A DNA stretch of 64,000 nucleotides, from assembly GCA_947311845.1 (NCBI GenBank), contig CAMZMU010000059.1, positions 39,235,226-39,299,225 on the forward strand, read 5' to 3'. The stretch is from Poa pratensis (Eukaryota; Streptophyta; Magnoliopsida; Poales; Poaceae). Positions 24,548-34,580 of the stretch are shown one piece after another. The translations under genes and the position numbers were made by a program. How positions within the stretch are numbered: position 1 is the stretch's first letter; each line of letters opens with the position of its first letter. A model generated the notes under the pieces. The model was not told the origin of the DNA, ran no database searches, and saw nothing but the letters and a program-made list of their open reading frames with translations.

Positions 24548-25099
24548 ACACTACACTTGTCCACTACTGGGGCTAGCCGTTTGACCGATAGAGCACGACC
24601 CACGCCGTGAATAAAATGGTCTGTCCCGACACAACACCGGCGACCCTTTTACAAACGGATCGTGCCATGGTGGCCCGAAGGCCTGATAATATTGATAAGC
24701 CTGGGGCACACGAGTTAAAAGAGCCGCCCCGCGTTCTTTTTGGACTTACTTCTTTTTAAAAAAAATATGAAAAATACATAAACATATAAAATGTAAGAAA
24801 AAATTATAGAAATATAAAATCTACACTGTAGGGTTTTTTCCATACATTATCTTGCTAAATTGTTTTTATAAAAACATCTACAAATATCGAAATTTAAAAC
24901 GGCTGTGCTGGGCAGGCCTTAAGGCCTCACTTCGACGATGGGCCTTAGCCTGTGGCGGGCTGATGGCCAGCCCAACCCTTTAAATTCCGTGACATGTCAG
25001 GCTGAAAATCCGGGCGAATCCTTTATATCGCCCGCTGGCGACAGATCACGCCCGCGTCGCCTGAAGGGAGGAGAGCGTCGGCGCGGATGGGTCGGCCCA

Positions 25100-25500
25100 C
25101 CGGACGATTTTTTCCTGTTTTCGTATTTCTTTTTCTTTTCTGTTTCCTTTTCTTTTACTTTTACGTTTTCTTTTCGGTTTTCGTTTTATTTTCTTATTCA
25201 TTTTATTTTTTATTTTCGTTCTTTTAATTTTTCCTTTTCCTATTTCTTTTTCTTTTCTCGTTTTTCACTTTTTATTTTCAGTTTTTGTTTTTGTTTTTCT
25301 TTTCTTTTTCCCTTTATGTTTTCCTTTTCTATTTTTGTTTTCTTTCTGTTTTAATTTTATTTTTTATTATTATTTTTGTTATTTTAATTTTTCTTTTCCT
25401 ATTTCTTTTCTTTTCTTGTTTTTCACTTTTTATTTTCTATTTTTGTTTTTGTTTTTACGTTTTCTTTTTTCCTTTTGGTTTTCACCCCCATTTTCTGTTT
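25100..25500. repeat. T-rich low-complexity tract
   Basis: About 400 bp of TTTTC/TTTTCT variants. The apparent Phe/Ser-rich frames (24938-25572) are artefacts of composition. Confidence 0.8.
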
Positions 25501-26515
25501 TTTAAAGATCGTGCAAAAATAGTTTCCGGTCATCTCCATTTTTTGTTCGCTTTTAAAATCGTTCAAAAATAGTTTCTGTTCCACCGCTTTTTCTGTTCAC
25601 TTTTAAAATCGTTCAAAAAAAATCCATGCACCCCCATTTCTGTACACTTTTAAAAATTGTTCAAAAATAGTTTCCGTTCACCCCCATTTATGTTCATCGA
25701 CCTTTTTCTCTTCAATTTTTAAAATCGTTCAAAATAATTTTCATTCACTTTTAGAATCATTCAATAATAACTTTCGTTCATAAACCTTTTTCTGTTCACT
25801 TTTTAAATCTGTTCAAAAATAATTTTTGTTTACCGACCTTTTTTTGTTCACTTTTTAAAATCATTCAAAAATAATTTTCGTTCACTTTTGAAATGGTTCA
25901 AAAATAACTTTTGTTCATAAAAATTTTCTGTTCACTTTTTAAATCTGTTAAAAAATAATTATTGTGTACCGACCTTTTTCTGTTCAATTTTTAAAATCGT
26001 TCGAAATAATTTTTGTTCACTTTTAAAATTGTTCAAAAATAACTTTCGTTCATAAACCTTTTTCTGTTCACTTTTTAAATCTATTCAAAAATAATTTTTG
26101 TTCACCGACCTTTTTCCTTTCACTTTTAAAATTCGTTCAAAAATAACTTTCGTTCAGAAACCTTTTTCCGTTCACTTTTTAAATCTGTTAAAAAATAACT
26201 TTTGTTCACCGACCTTTTTCTGTTCACTTTGCAAAATCGTTCAAAAATAATTTTGGTTCGATTTTAAAATCATTCAAAAATAACTTTCGTTCATTAACAT
26301 TTTTCTGTTCACTCAATAAATCTGTTCAAACATAATTTTTGTACACCTACCTTTTTTTATTCACTTTTTAAAATCGTTCAGAAATAATTTTCGTAAAATT
26401 AACTTTCGTTCATAAATCTTTTTTTGTTAACTTTTTAAATATGTTCAAAAATATTTTTTGTTCACCGACCTTTTTCTGTTCACTTTTTAAAATCGTTCAA
26501 AAATATTTCTTTTAC
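25500..26515. repeat. Degenerate tandem array with higher-order period
   Basis: Repeated modules such as TTCACTTTTTAAAATCGTTC and AAAAATAATTTTTGTTCACC alternate. The marker TTCATAAACC (with variants) recurs near 25779, 25914, 26049, 26154, 26291 and 26411, giving a higher-order unit of roughly 135 bp with two shorter steps. No coding content. Confidence 0.75.
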
Positions 26516-26580
26516 TTTCGAAAGAATTATTTTCATACTTTTTATCTAGCGTGTATTGAACTGTACATGTCAGAATTCTA

Positions 26581-26715
26581 GAGCTAGCTAGCTCGAATTA
26601 TCATGATCGGTCCGCATGCAGCGCAAGCGTACCTACAATCCCTGCGAGCTAGGTAGCTCAAAATATGGTGATTGATCCGCATGCAGCGTCCAGCGTACAT
26701 ACGATCAGTGCGAAG
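26581..26715. repeat. Tandem duplication of about 64 bp
   Basis: AGCTCGAATTATCATGATCG and AGCTCAAAATATGGTGATTG begin two copies, each continuing CCGCATGCAGCG and CAGCGTAC/CAAGCGTAC-like sequence. It lies downstream of the first glycine-rich gene. Confidence 0.65.
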
Positions 26716-26993
26716 GTCGGCCCGTTAAGCGATGCTTCAGGCGACGCGGTCAGGAGCCGTCGGCGATGTACAGGAGCTCCCGAAAATCCGTGCCCATGGA
26801 TGGGCACACGACGGTCCATATGGCCAGCTCGATCCACTACCAACTGCTTAAATTGATATACAGTGAAAAAACAGCTAGAACTGACGAGAGTCGTCGAACA
26901 ATCACATGCTGAGTAGCTTACAATTTGCAAGCTCATATACAAAGCACCGATATCTACAGACGAGATGCACCCACCCATGAACTACCACCAAAT

Positions 26994-27256
26994 TCACCAA
27001 ACGAGCACCGCGGCCTCAAGCGCAGCGGCGGCGCCGAAGACCCTCCAGACGCCGCGAGCACGTGGTTCGTCCGCCGAGCTGCGCCCGTGCGACCCAGCCG
27101 TACCCCCGCCGGTGCTCCTCCCGACGCCGCCCCTTCCGCCTCCGCCCCTCCCCCGCCGCCCCCTCCGCCGCGGCAGCAGGCGCCCTGGAAGTGCGTGGCC
27201 ACGCAGAGCAGCACGAGCAGCAGCGCGCAGGGCAGCAGCCTCGCGTTGCCTCTCAT
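26994..27256 (-). pseudogene. Secreted glycine-rich protein, copy 1 (frameshifted)
   Basis: From ATG 27256 the frame gives a signal peptide (MRGNARLLPCALLLVLLCVA) and then CCR followed by Gly. This matches the other four copies in the window. After the Gly run the ATG frame departs from the family. The conserved C-terminal part (AGSHGRSSADEPRARGVWRV then FGAAAALEAAVLVW and stop at 26994) is in another frame. A one-base indel in the Gly-coding GC run explains this. The 5' region is also broken by a retrotransposon 80 bp above the ATG. It could still make a secreted Gly-rich peptide with a different tail. A sequencing error in the G run is possible. Confidence 0.75.
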
Positions 27257-27563
27257 AGTCGTCTCTTCTGCACCAGGCTTCACCACGTCGATGCGAGGAT
27301 GGACACTCTCTTCTCTGGCTGGTCTTCTCTTCCCTGTTACACGCAATAGGAAATCAACGATGAAGTTAAGTAAGATCAAACCAATGGGGACACGAAATTT
27401 TAACGTGGAAAAACCCCTCCGACAATGGAGAGGAAAAAACCACGGGCGCCAACCAGCAATACTTCACTATTTCGGGTGAGGTTACAACGCCGGGGATTTA
27501 CAATATGTGGCTTATCCCAAACCGGCGGCTTACATGATGTATTTATAGGAGCCCTGACCTAAC

Positions 27564-28199
27564 CTAGCTCGGTAACGTGATCTCCAAGTCGAGTACAACT
27601 CGAACCGTACATAACTTGTATACAACTCGTACCGTACTCTTCATCTTTTCCCTTGTTTGCAGGGCCTCATAAACTTCCGGCAGGGTTAGTGTATCACGGC
27701 TTAAGAGTATAGTATCTCGCAGATTTGTAAAGGAACTAGGCAGCGAACATAGCAATAGAAGAGCTAAATCTTCATCTTCATATTTTACCTCCATCGACGC
27801 TAGGTCGGCCACGATCTCCTTGAAGATCGACAAGTGATTCATCACCGAACCACCTTCTTGCATCTTGTGCGTAAACAACTTCATCTTCACGTGCATCTTG
27901 CTGGTTAGATCCTTTGACATGCAGATCGATTCCAGCTTGAGCCACAAAGCTGCGGCGGATTTCTCCTGCAGCACCTCTTGCAAGATATCATTAGATAGAT
28001 GAAGCTGAATTAATGACCAAGCCTTACGATCCTTGCGTTTCTCATCCGGAGTCCAGTCTCTTTCGGCCTTCTCTCTGAACGCATCTAGCGCCTCATCAAG
28101 ATCCGATGCTTGTGAGAGGATCGCTCGCATCTTCACTTGCCACAACGAAAATCTCGTTTTGTAGTCCAGCAACGGCAGATCAAACTTCATCGATCCCAT
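27564..28199 (-). pseudogene. Copia gag fragment fused to LTR
   Basis: A 211-codon frame. Residues 1 to about 187 (MGSMKFDLPLLDYKTRFSLW...LTLPEVYEALQTREKMKS) are the N-terminal part of a copia-type gag (UBN2-like). The last about 24 residues are translated from the truncated 3' LTR, the deletion having joined the two in frame. Zinc knuckle, protease, integrase and reverse transcriptase are absent. It cannot move itself. Confidence 0.8.
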
Positions 28200-28240
28200 C
28201 GCAAAACCCTAAGCTGCAAAACCTGGGCTCTGATACCACT

Positions 28241-28704
28241 TGTTACACGCAATAGGAAATCAACGATGAAGTTAAGCAAGATCAAACCAACGGGGACACG
28301 AGATTTTAACGTGGAAAAACCCCTCCGACAATGGAGAGGAAAAAACCACGGGCGCCAGCCAGCAATACTTCACTATTTCGGGTGAGGTTACAACGCCGGG
28401 GATTTACAATATGTGGCTTATCCCAAACCGGCGGCTTACATGATGTATTTATAGGAGCCCTGACCTAACCTAGGTCGGTAACGTGATCTCCAAGTCGAGT
28501 ACAACTCGAACCGTACATAACTCGTATATAACTCGTACCGTACCGCGGGGGCTGCCGCCCCCGCACCCCCTCCGTGCGGCCGCCACGGATTGGACCACGG
28601 TCATAAAGCCAACTTCTGACTCCGGGCGCTCCGCTCTCCTTCGTCACAAACTGGCCTTTATCAGTATATACGAATTTTGATCATCACAAAAAATAACATT
28701 CCAT
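28241..28704 (-). repeat. 5' LTR of the deleted copia element
   Basis: 464 bp, TG...CA. Its inner 302 bp are repeated directly at 27336-27637. It contains a TATA-like CTATAAATACATC upstream of the probable R region (minus strand). Confidence 0.85.
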
Positions 28705-28724
28705 TCCCAGTGCGCTGCGGTGGT

Positions 28725-28732
28725 TTATATGG
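28725..28732 (-). promoter_or_regulatory. TATA box of GRP copy 1, displaced by insertion
   Basis: Minus-strand CATATAAA. Removing the 1374 bp of insertion plus one TSD places it about 100 bp from the ATG at 27256, the same spacing as in the paralogues. Confidence 0.65.
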
Positions 28733-28869
28733 ACGGTGGGTGAATGGAGAGGGAAGGATACGAGAAATTGTGGCCAATTTTCGCCAGGTCAATTTGGGTG
28801 GTCTTCTTTTCTTTCAAAACAAAATGTTTTGGGTGGTCTTCTCTTCCCGACTCTCTGCTAGACGTGTTT

Positions 28870-28884
28870 ATCGACGCCTGTAGC
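28870..28884 (-). promoter_or_regulatory. Upstream GRP footprint, copy 1 (diverged)
   Basis: Plus-strand ATCGACGCCTGTAGC, a diverged form of GTCGACGCGTACAGC found upstream of three other GRP copies. It is about 240 bp from the ATG once the insertion is subtracted. Confidence 0.45.
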
Positions 28885-29281
28885 CGCGCAGCTTCAGTTT
28901 GGGTGATTGGAACTGGCTTAAAGACGCGTCTGCGTATGTGCGTTCGTAACACGGACATCTGTTGTTTGCGAAAAAAAAAACAGACATTAGTTTAGGAAGA
29001 ACACCGCACAGGCCTTTCCTGGTAGTGATGCGTAGACTCAAATCCTAAAGCGACTTCCATTAAAAATCGTCTAACTGGACAAAAGTTCAACGGATGTCAT
29101 CAATTCGGTCGATAAATTAAACAGGAAAAACGACTTGCATATGCAATTGCCACGATGCGTCACATTTCGAAAAAAATGATCGATAAAAAGAACGCAAACG
29201 CGTGCAAGTATGGCTTGAAACTGAATAAATATGGGATTACTACAACTAATCCGTGTTGGCGCACACGAGCCAGGTACACGA
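28885..29281. other. Spacer between GRP copies 1 and 2
   Basis: No gene seen. An A-run follows TGTTGTTTGCG at about 28960, perhaps a SINE tail scrap. Confidence 0.35.
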
Positions 29282-29698
29282 TCAGCGCCACACGAGCGCG
29301 GCAGCCGCAACGCCAGCGGCGGTACCGGACGCAATCCAGACGCCGCGGCCATCCGGCTCACCAGCGGCGTTCTTTCGTCTTGATCCCGTCCCGTAGTTTC
29401 CTTGCGATGCCGCGGCGCCCGCAGTGTTGCCACCCACGATGGTGGTACTCACACCCGTAGCCGGGCGGCCAGAGCCGCCACTTGTCCCGCCGCTTCTCGG
29501 CCCGCGGACGGCGCCACCTCCACCTTTCCCGCCGCTTCCCGACCCTCCGCCGCTCCTCCCACCGCCGCCGCTGCCTCCTCCGCCCCTCCCACCGCCACCG
29601 CCTCCGCCACCACCGGCGCCGCAGGCGCCCTGGAAGTTTGCGGCCACGCAGAGCAGCATCAGCAGCAGCGCCCCTAGCAGCTTCGCCCTGCCTCTCAT
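29282..29698 (-). CDS. Secreted glycine-rich protein, copy 2
   Basis: 138 residues, single exon. Residues 1-26 are a signal peptide (MRGRAKLLGALLLMLLCVAA, cleavage near NFQGACG). Residues about 28-75 are Gly-rich with Ser, Arg and Lys. Residues about 80-115 are a less biased spacer. The C-terminal end AAGEPDGRGVWIASGTAAGV plus AAAALVWR is the family tail. The protein is predicted to enter the secretory pathway; the hydrophobic tail may be a GPI-attachment signal or a short membrane anchor (inference). Cell-wall or plasma-membrane location is plausible but unproven. It is the most divergent intact copy, with a longer middle. Confidence 0.75.
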   Translation of the reverse strand: MRGRAKLLGALLLMLLCVAANFQGACGAGGGGGGGGGRGGGGSGGGGRSGGGSGSGGKGGGGAVRGPRSGGTSGGSGRPATGVSTTIVGGNTAGAAASQGNYGTGSRRKNAAGEPDGRGVWIASGTAAGVAAAALVWR

Positions 29699-29936
29699 GG
29701 TCGTCCCGCCTGAGTCGCTGCTCAGATGATAATCTCTCTCTGGTTGTTGCGCGATTGGTGAAGGGTCGGGTCAGCGCGCTGCAACGGCTTCGGGTATCCG
29801 GCACGTTGGGCCAGCGGCACGGTGCGGAGTATGATCTATCCCAGTTGGAAGATCGGCGCGTGCAACACATCCAGGCGCTCGTGAGGCTTTATCTTTTCTC
29901 TTCCTTGTACTCGCTTCTTTTTTATTTTACTTTGGG

Positions 29937-30165
29937 TTCTGAGTTTAGTTAAAGTCAAATTTTATTACTGTACTAGCTTTGATCAAAGATTTATCAAAAA
30001 ATATCAAATATTTATAGTATTAAAATTACACAAAGTATATATTATATTATATACATTTGATATTATGGATGTTGATATTTATAAATATATTGTTGGTCAA
30101 ACTTGGTAAAGTTTGACTTTGACTAAACCAAAAACGTAAAGAATATAAAACGAACGAAGTATGTT
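29937..30165. mobile_element. Degraded foldback MITE
   Basis: The arms contain ATTTATAGTATT...ATATTTATAAATAT and the tail TTGGTCAAACTTGGTAAAGTTTGACTTTGAC, typical of Triticeae foldback MITEs. Ends are poorly preserved, so coordinates are approximate. Confidence 0.55.
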
Positions 30166-30999
30166 TTTTAGCTCGTCCAACGACAAATAGTCTGAACTTT
30201 CATATGAACACATACAGAGTAATTTTCGTTTACTTTTGCGAGGATGGAAGCAATTTTTTTTGAACTACTTCTAATTCTTCGTGACCTAATGTTTGGCTTG
30301 CAATGCAGCAGAAGGCTGAAGCCCTATTTGCATTAGATTGAGCGTTCAACTTTTTTGTGTTTCATGGTATTAATTTCAGATTTGAGCTTAACACCATAGT
30401 TCTGTAGTTCATAAGAGTTGATTTATAGACATGGGTTATTGTAATTCGCAACTTGAATGATATCGAAGTTAGAATTAGTCTATACACCAGAAACGAGAAC
30501 CATGGTGAAGGCAATAAAGCTCTTTATTTATCCCAAAAAAAATAGAAACGGGTTTTCAGACGAACTCTGGGGAATAAATATAACTTGCACACCAGTTGGC
30601 ATGTGACGATTACGTTTTGGAAAATGAATTTCGTGTCTAAGTTCTTGTGGGCGCAGGACCATGATTGGGGAGACTGACTTTCCTACCTTCTGCATTATTC
30701 TCCACTAGATACATTCTCCATATAATTTTCGGCAGGTAAGTTGGAAGAAATAAATTGCAATTGCCTACAAGCTAGCCAGGTATGCTCGATAGCTTTTTAT
30801 AGGGTAAGGAGATTCAGTAGATCTTCTAGATTGTTGTAAATTCTTGTAGTTTTTTTGACAAAGAGATTCTTGTAGTTGTATTAATGGAATACATAGCAAA
30901 AAGAAAAGATCACTGCATAAGCATGGAACAATGATTTTGACGACCAACTTTGCTACGTTATCGTTGTTAGATTCATTGTAAGCATCTTTGGCTGGCCTA
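30166..30999. other. AT-rich spacer
   Basis: No gene recognised. About 30505-30545 reads GGCAATAAAGCTCTTTATTT then A-run, which could be a retroposon tail. Confidence 0.35.
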
Positions 31000-31260
31000 G
31001 TTTGACACCAAAGTTTTTCTAAAACTGAAGTATTCTAATACCACCGTATTTAAGTGTTTGACACAGTAATACTTCAGTTTCAGAAAAACATGTCCTGGGT
31101 TGTTTTTCCAATACTTCAGGAATAGGACTTTTTGAGAGATACTAAAGTACTGATACTACACTATTTGGTCACATCCAAACACATCAAAGTATTTAAAATT
31201 GTGGTATTTTGAGAAACTGTAGTATTATTGAAATACTTCAAAAATACTTTGATACCAAAC
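31000..31260. mobile_element. Foldback MITE, about 260 bp
   Basis: The left end GTTTGACACCAAAGTTTTTC and the reverse complement of the right end GTTTGGTATCAAAGTATTTT pair over about 35 bp and continue into TGAAGTATT repeats. No clear TSD, so the superfamily is unassigned. Confidence 0.6.
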
Positions 31261-31497
31261 AGTAGTATTGTAGAATGCTCATGCATGGTATATGCATGCT
31301 CTTCCGGACTGTGGAGTGTTCAAGCTAACTGGACTGCACTGCATGTAGGACAGTAGGATTAAAAGGTTTTGAGTACTCTTGTACACAGTGGCAAACAGAA
31401 GTGACTCCATCTCATCTTTTTTTTTCCACAGCCAGAAAAACATCTTTCGAAGGTAGTAAGGATTATTTGATTAATAACTTCAGAACAAATGCACGTA

Positions 31498-31745
31498 CTC
31501 CCTCCGATCCATATTAGTGGACACAACTTTGTCTAGATATACATGTATCTAGTCTAAATACTTAACTAATCCCTCCGTTCCAAATTAGTTGTCTTTCATT
31601 TGTACAAAAGTGGATGTATCTAGACATGTTACAAGTATAGATACATCCACTTTTGTACAAATGAAAGACAACTAATTTAGAACGGAGGGAGTAGATACAT
31701 ATGAATTTAGATAAAACTATGCCCACTAATATGGATCGGATGGAG
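31498..31745. mobile_element. Stowaway-like MITE containing another MITE
   Basis: Outer ends CTCCCTCCGATCC and GGATCGGATGGAG with TA flanks, same family as 19565-19684. It is split at TTAACTA/GATACATATG by the inner element. Confidence 0.88.
31569..31691. mobile_element. Inner nested Stowaway MITE
   Basis: Ends ATCCCTCCGTTCC and GGAACGGAGGGAG-type (AGAACGGAGGGAG), with TA at 31567-31568 and 31692-31693. Arms (GTTGTCTTTCATTTGTACAA) pair almost perfectly over about 55 bp, so it is young. Confidence 0.9.
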
Positions 31746-31889
31746 TACATGATTTCGTTTAATTGGTTCTGAAGCTATATATATGCAGGATACTACTGGG
31801 ACTGCATATACTCACAAAGTCACAAGTACGCATGCACATCCAGCGATGAGCGATCTACTACTACTACAAATCAATCATCAAATTAGCAT

Positions 31890-31912
31890 GGATTACATCC
31901 AGCGATCTAGTA
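31890..31912 (-). promoter_or_regulatory. Conserved motif downstream of GRP copy 3
   Basis: GGATTACATCCAGCGATCT (plus strand) lies about 90-110 bp past the stop codon. It is repeated downstream of copies 4 (about 56850) and 5 (about 63209). It may be a conserved 3' UTR element or simply retained duplication. Confidence 0.5.
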
Positions 31913-31998
31913 CTGCTATATTGCTATGATTCAGCACTCGATATCTGCTATGTTGCTAGTAAAAAACTCGTGCTCGTGTAACAAGATTTACGATAAGC

Positions 31999-32328
31999 TC
32001 ACAGCCACAAGACGAGCGCCGGGGCCACGAAGGCGGCTGTAGCACGGGAAACCCTCCAGCCGCCGCGGCCACGAGGTTCAGTCGCGGCGCTGCGTCCGTG
32101 CGACCCTGGCATAAGCCCAGCACCGCCGCCCCTCCAGCTACCGCCGCCACCCTCATCTCCACCCCTCCCGTCGCCTCCACCTGCGCCGTGGCCGCCACCG
32201 CCGCCTCCACCGTGGCCCCCGCCTCCGCCGTGGCCGCCACGGCACCACACGCCCTGGAGGCTGGCCGCCACGCAGAGCAGCACTAGCAGAAGCGCGCAGA
32301 TCAGCCTCGCCTTGCCTCTCATGGCCAT
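31999..32328 (-). CDS. Secreted glycine-rich protein, copy 3
   Basis: 109 residues, single exon; ATG 32328 is used, although relatives begin at the second Met (32322). Residues 1-29 are a signal peptide (LICALLLVLLCVAASLQGVW). The next about 40 residues are Gly-rich with His, Asp and Arg. The C-terminal part PGSHGRSAATEPRGRGGWRV then SRATAAFVAPALVLWL is the conserved tail. Secreted or membrane/wall-linked localisation is inferred. TATA and the 15-bp footprint lie upstream at family spacing, so it looks like a functional gene. Confidence 0.8.
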   Translation of the reverse strand: MAMRGKARLICALLLVLLCVAASLQGVWCRGGHGGGGGHGGGGGGGHGAGGGDGRGGDEGGGGSWRGGGAGLMPGSHGRSAATEPRGRGGWRVSRATAAFVAPALVLWL

Positions 32329-32436
32329 CTCCTGTTTCTGGCTACACGCGCGGACGTCGACCTTGCGCGGATGGGCACTCCCTCCTCTCGCTCGTCTTCG
32401 TTCTCTGCGCTTCCCCGCCCTGGTGCGGTGGCGAGC

Positions 32437-32444
32437 CTTATATG
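32437..32444 (-). promoter_or_regulatory. TATA box of GRP copy 3
   Basis: Minus-strand CATATAAG, about 110 bp upstream of the ATG. Confidence 0.6.
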
Positions 32445-32579
32445 AACTGAGGAGAGGACGGGGAAGGAGGCGGCCGGGAAACTGTGGCCTCTCTTTTTTC
32501 GTAGATTAGGGCTAAAGCGGGCTCGTGGCTTTGTGCTAGGTATGTAGGTGCTTCCCGTTAATTGGTGCTGGACGTGTCG

Positions 32580-32594
32580 ATCGACGCGTACAGC
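32580..32594 (-). promoter_or_regulatory. Upstream GRP footprint, copy 3
   Basis: Plus-strand ATCGACGCGTACAGC, about 255 bp from the ATG. It shares ACGCGT with copies 4 and 5. Confidence 0.55.
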
Positions 32595-32684
32595 GATTGG
32601 CATGGCTGATTACGTACAGCAAGCACAAATAAATACTGATGTGATCTTCAGTCTGTACCCTGCGTATCCGTAAGCAATTTGCTA

Positions 32685-32834
32685 CTCCCTCGCTCCAAAT
32701 TATAAGATGTTTAAACATTTCAATACGGACCAAATATAGACTGAAACGGGTAAATCTGCACATTAAAATATGTATATACATATATCCGAATCAGAAAAAA
32801 AGCTAAAACATCTTATATTTTGGAACCGACGTAG
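32685..32834. mobile_element. Stowaway-type MITE
   Basis: Ends CTCCCTCGCTCCAAATTATA and TATATTTTGGAACCGACGTAG with TA flanks; inner arms AAGATGTTTAAACATTT/AAACATCTTA pair. Confidence 0.8.
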
Positions 32835-32836
32835 TA

Positions 32837-34580
32837 GTAAATGGTTGTCATTTGCCAAGGAGAGAAAAAACAATCTAGGGCGGTGCGTTCCAGTGCCTAC
32901 CTCCCGGCACCGCTTCCACTAATGACATCCTGGTCGTCGGTTGTGAGGGGGTTGCCGGAACTCACACGTGTGGACTTGTGTTGCTATAGGGTTAGGATAT
33001 TTATAGCTTAGGTTTTTCGGATGTTCGACGCCTTGGTTATGGTAAAGGCGACGATGGTGATAAATAAAAGTGATCCAGATCCTACTTAATTCATTGCGGT
33101 GTTCTAATATGTGGTCGGAGATGGATCTGGGTGGTATTATGTTCGAGCAGGGATATCGTGGGGGCGACGACATCCTTGTGGTGAACTTGTATCCCAAGTT
33201 CTCTGTCCATTCACACCTTACGGGAGATTGTGTGAGGTACATAATTGTTGTGTTCTTTAGCAATAAGTCTAATTCTAAAACATGAACCTTCCGTGCTTTT
33301 GAACTAGAAGTCTAATTTGCGAACCATCTGCATCGATCTAGGGTTCTAAAGAGGATAGTTTTAAAACAAGACTGATATTGAATATATTTTGAAAATTGGC
33401 TTTTGAAACTTGGTGAAACTTTTGTTGCATATTCAATATTACCCGCAAAAAAGAAACAATATAATCATAATAAAACAGTTCAAACATACTAATAATTAGT
33501 TTTGTTGTATATTTAGTATTTTGTCGCGTGTTAATGAGCTTCAGTAATTTCGTATGTATTTAGGTTTGGTAGATTTTATCTAGTTCCATCGGGATTCTCC
33601 AAGGTCTAGCAAGGAACAATTTATTCCATTGTGCTACAAATTTGACTCATCAGATTTAGAAAATATTTGCACTTTTCTTAGGGTTCAAAGCATTAAATAT
33701 ATTCGTGAAAGACAAGATAGACAACATCCGGTTTCGAGATTCAAATACCAAGAGATACACATAATGGTTGCACTAAAACCATAATGATCACAACTCGGAA
33801 ACACAATGTGCATCATTCTATGAAAATGTACTACAAAAGTTTCAAAATAGTTTATTCGGTTTCATATTTTCCAAAATAGTTTCACCCCTAGAGTGTATAG
33901 TTCTCCTTCCTTTCAAAAAGCTTATATTATGCCACAAAATAGACTATGGGCACCAAATAAGAGTATTGGAGCCATAGTTTAAAAATAGAACTGTGAAGAA
34001 ATGTTAATAATCAGTTAGAAAATTTAGCGTATTTAGCGTGTACGAGTAAAAGTATGACACAAACTTGGGCAATGCTAGGTGGCTATCCCAGTCGCTACTT
34101 GCCCGCGCCGTGGGAGGTCGCTGGTTCGATTCTTGCACCGTCCAAATAATATTTCGCACGTGTAAGTGATTTCTTCGGTCGGACCGGCGGTCTGTTACGC
34201 CTCGGTTTTCAGGAAAACCGCCGGTTCGACCGCGTTTTGGCCGGTTTTTCCTGCTTCGCTGGCGCGGACGGTCCAGTGCGCTTAACAGGCCGGTGAGGAC
34301 TCTGGTTCCTATTTTTTCTGTTTCAACCGACTGTCCGGTCCGATTTTTTCAACTATGATTAGAGCTGGAAAGAAGAGCTTTTTGCATTATTCATTCAGCA
34401 GAGGAGCTGGGTTTTAAAAGAGCCAACAGATAACCAAATGCAATGAAGGAAACAAGAGATTTTATTCATTATTCATGCAGCAGAGAAGCTGGCAATTAAA
34501 AGAGCACACAAACAAACAAGCCTAATTTCAGTACTTATTTTTTTTAAAACTGGCGGAGATAGAAATTAAGTATGCAGGAC
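32837..34580. other. Spacer
   Basis: No gene recognised. About 34170-34345 is rich in CCGGTT/AACCGG-like motifs (for example AAAACCGCCGGTTCGACCG), probably an old inverted-repeat element. The rest is AT-rich. Confidence 0.35.

Larger units (their letters stand above)
23287..24910. repeat. Duplicated unknown repeat, two units
   Basis: Unit 1 (about 23287-24270) and unit 2 (about 24558-24905) both run GGGGCTAGCCGTT, GAATAAAA.GGTCTG, then CTGGGGCAC.CGAGTTAAAA, GCGT.CTTTTTGG, and an AT-rich ATAAACATATAAAAT tail. Unit 1 is enlarged by a foldback insertion that also duplicated its target. It may be a degenerate LTR or other high-copy repeat. Confidence 0.55.
27336..28704 (-). mobile_element. Deleted copia-type retrotransposon in GRP copy 1 leader
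   Basis: Flanked by the 5-bp duplication TTCCC (27331-27335 and 28705-28709). On the minus strand: 5' LTR 28704-28241 (TGGAATG...GTGTAACA), primer-binding site TGGTATCAGAGC (28238-28227), a gag frame from 28199, and a partial 3' LTR 27637-27336. The first about 160 bp of the 3' LTR, the rest of gag and all of pol are missing through one internal deletion. The shared 302 bp of LTR differ at about 7 sites by eye. Paralogue comparison shows the element sits between TATA box and start codon of GRP copy 1. Confidence 0.88.

Noticed and set aside
24938..25572. Phe-rich membrane-like ORFs
   Set aside because: Artefact of the T-rich low-complexity tract.
25500..26515. CRISPR-like regular repeats
   Set aside because: Modules are degenerate, lack unique spacers of constant length and sit in a plant genome.
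34087..34150. Possible tRNA (GGTTCGATTC T-loop-like)
   Set aside because: The T stem does not pair and no acceptor or anticodon stem could be drawn.
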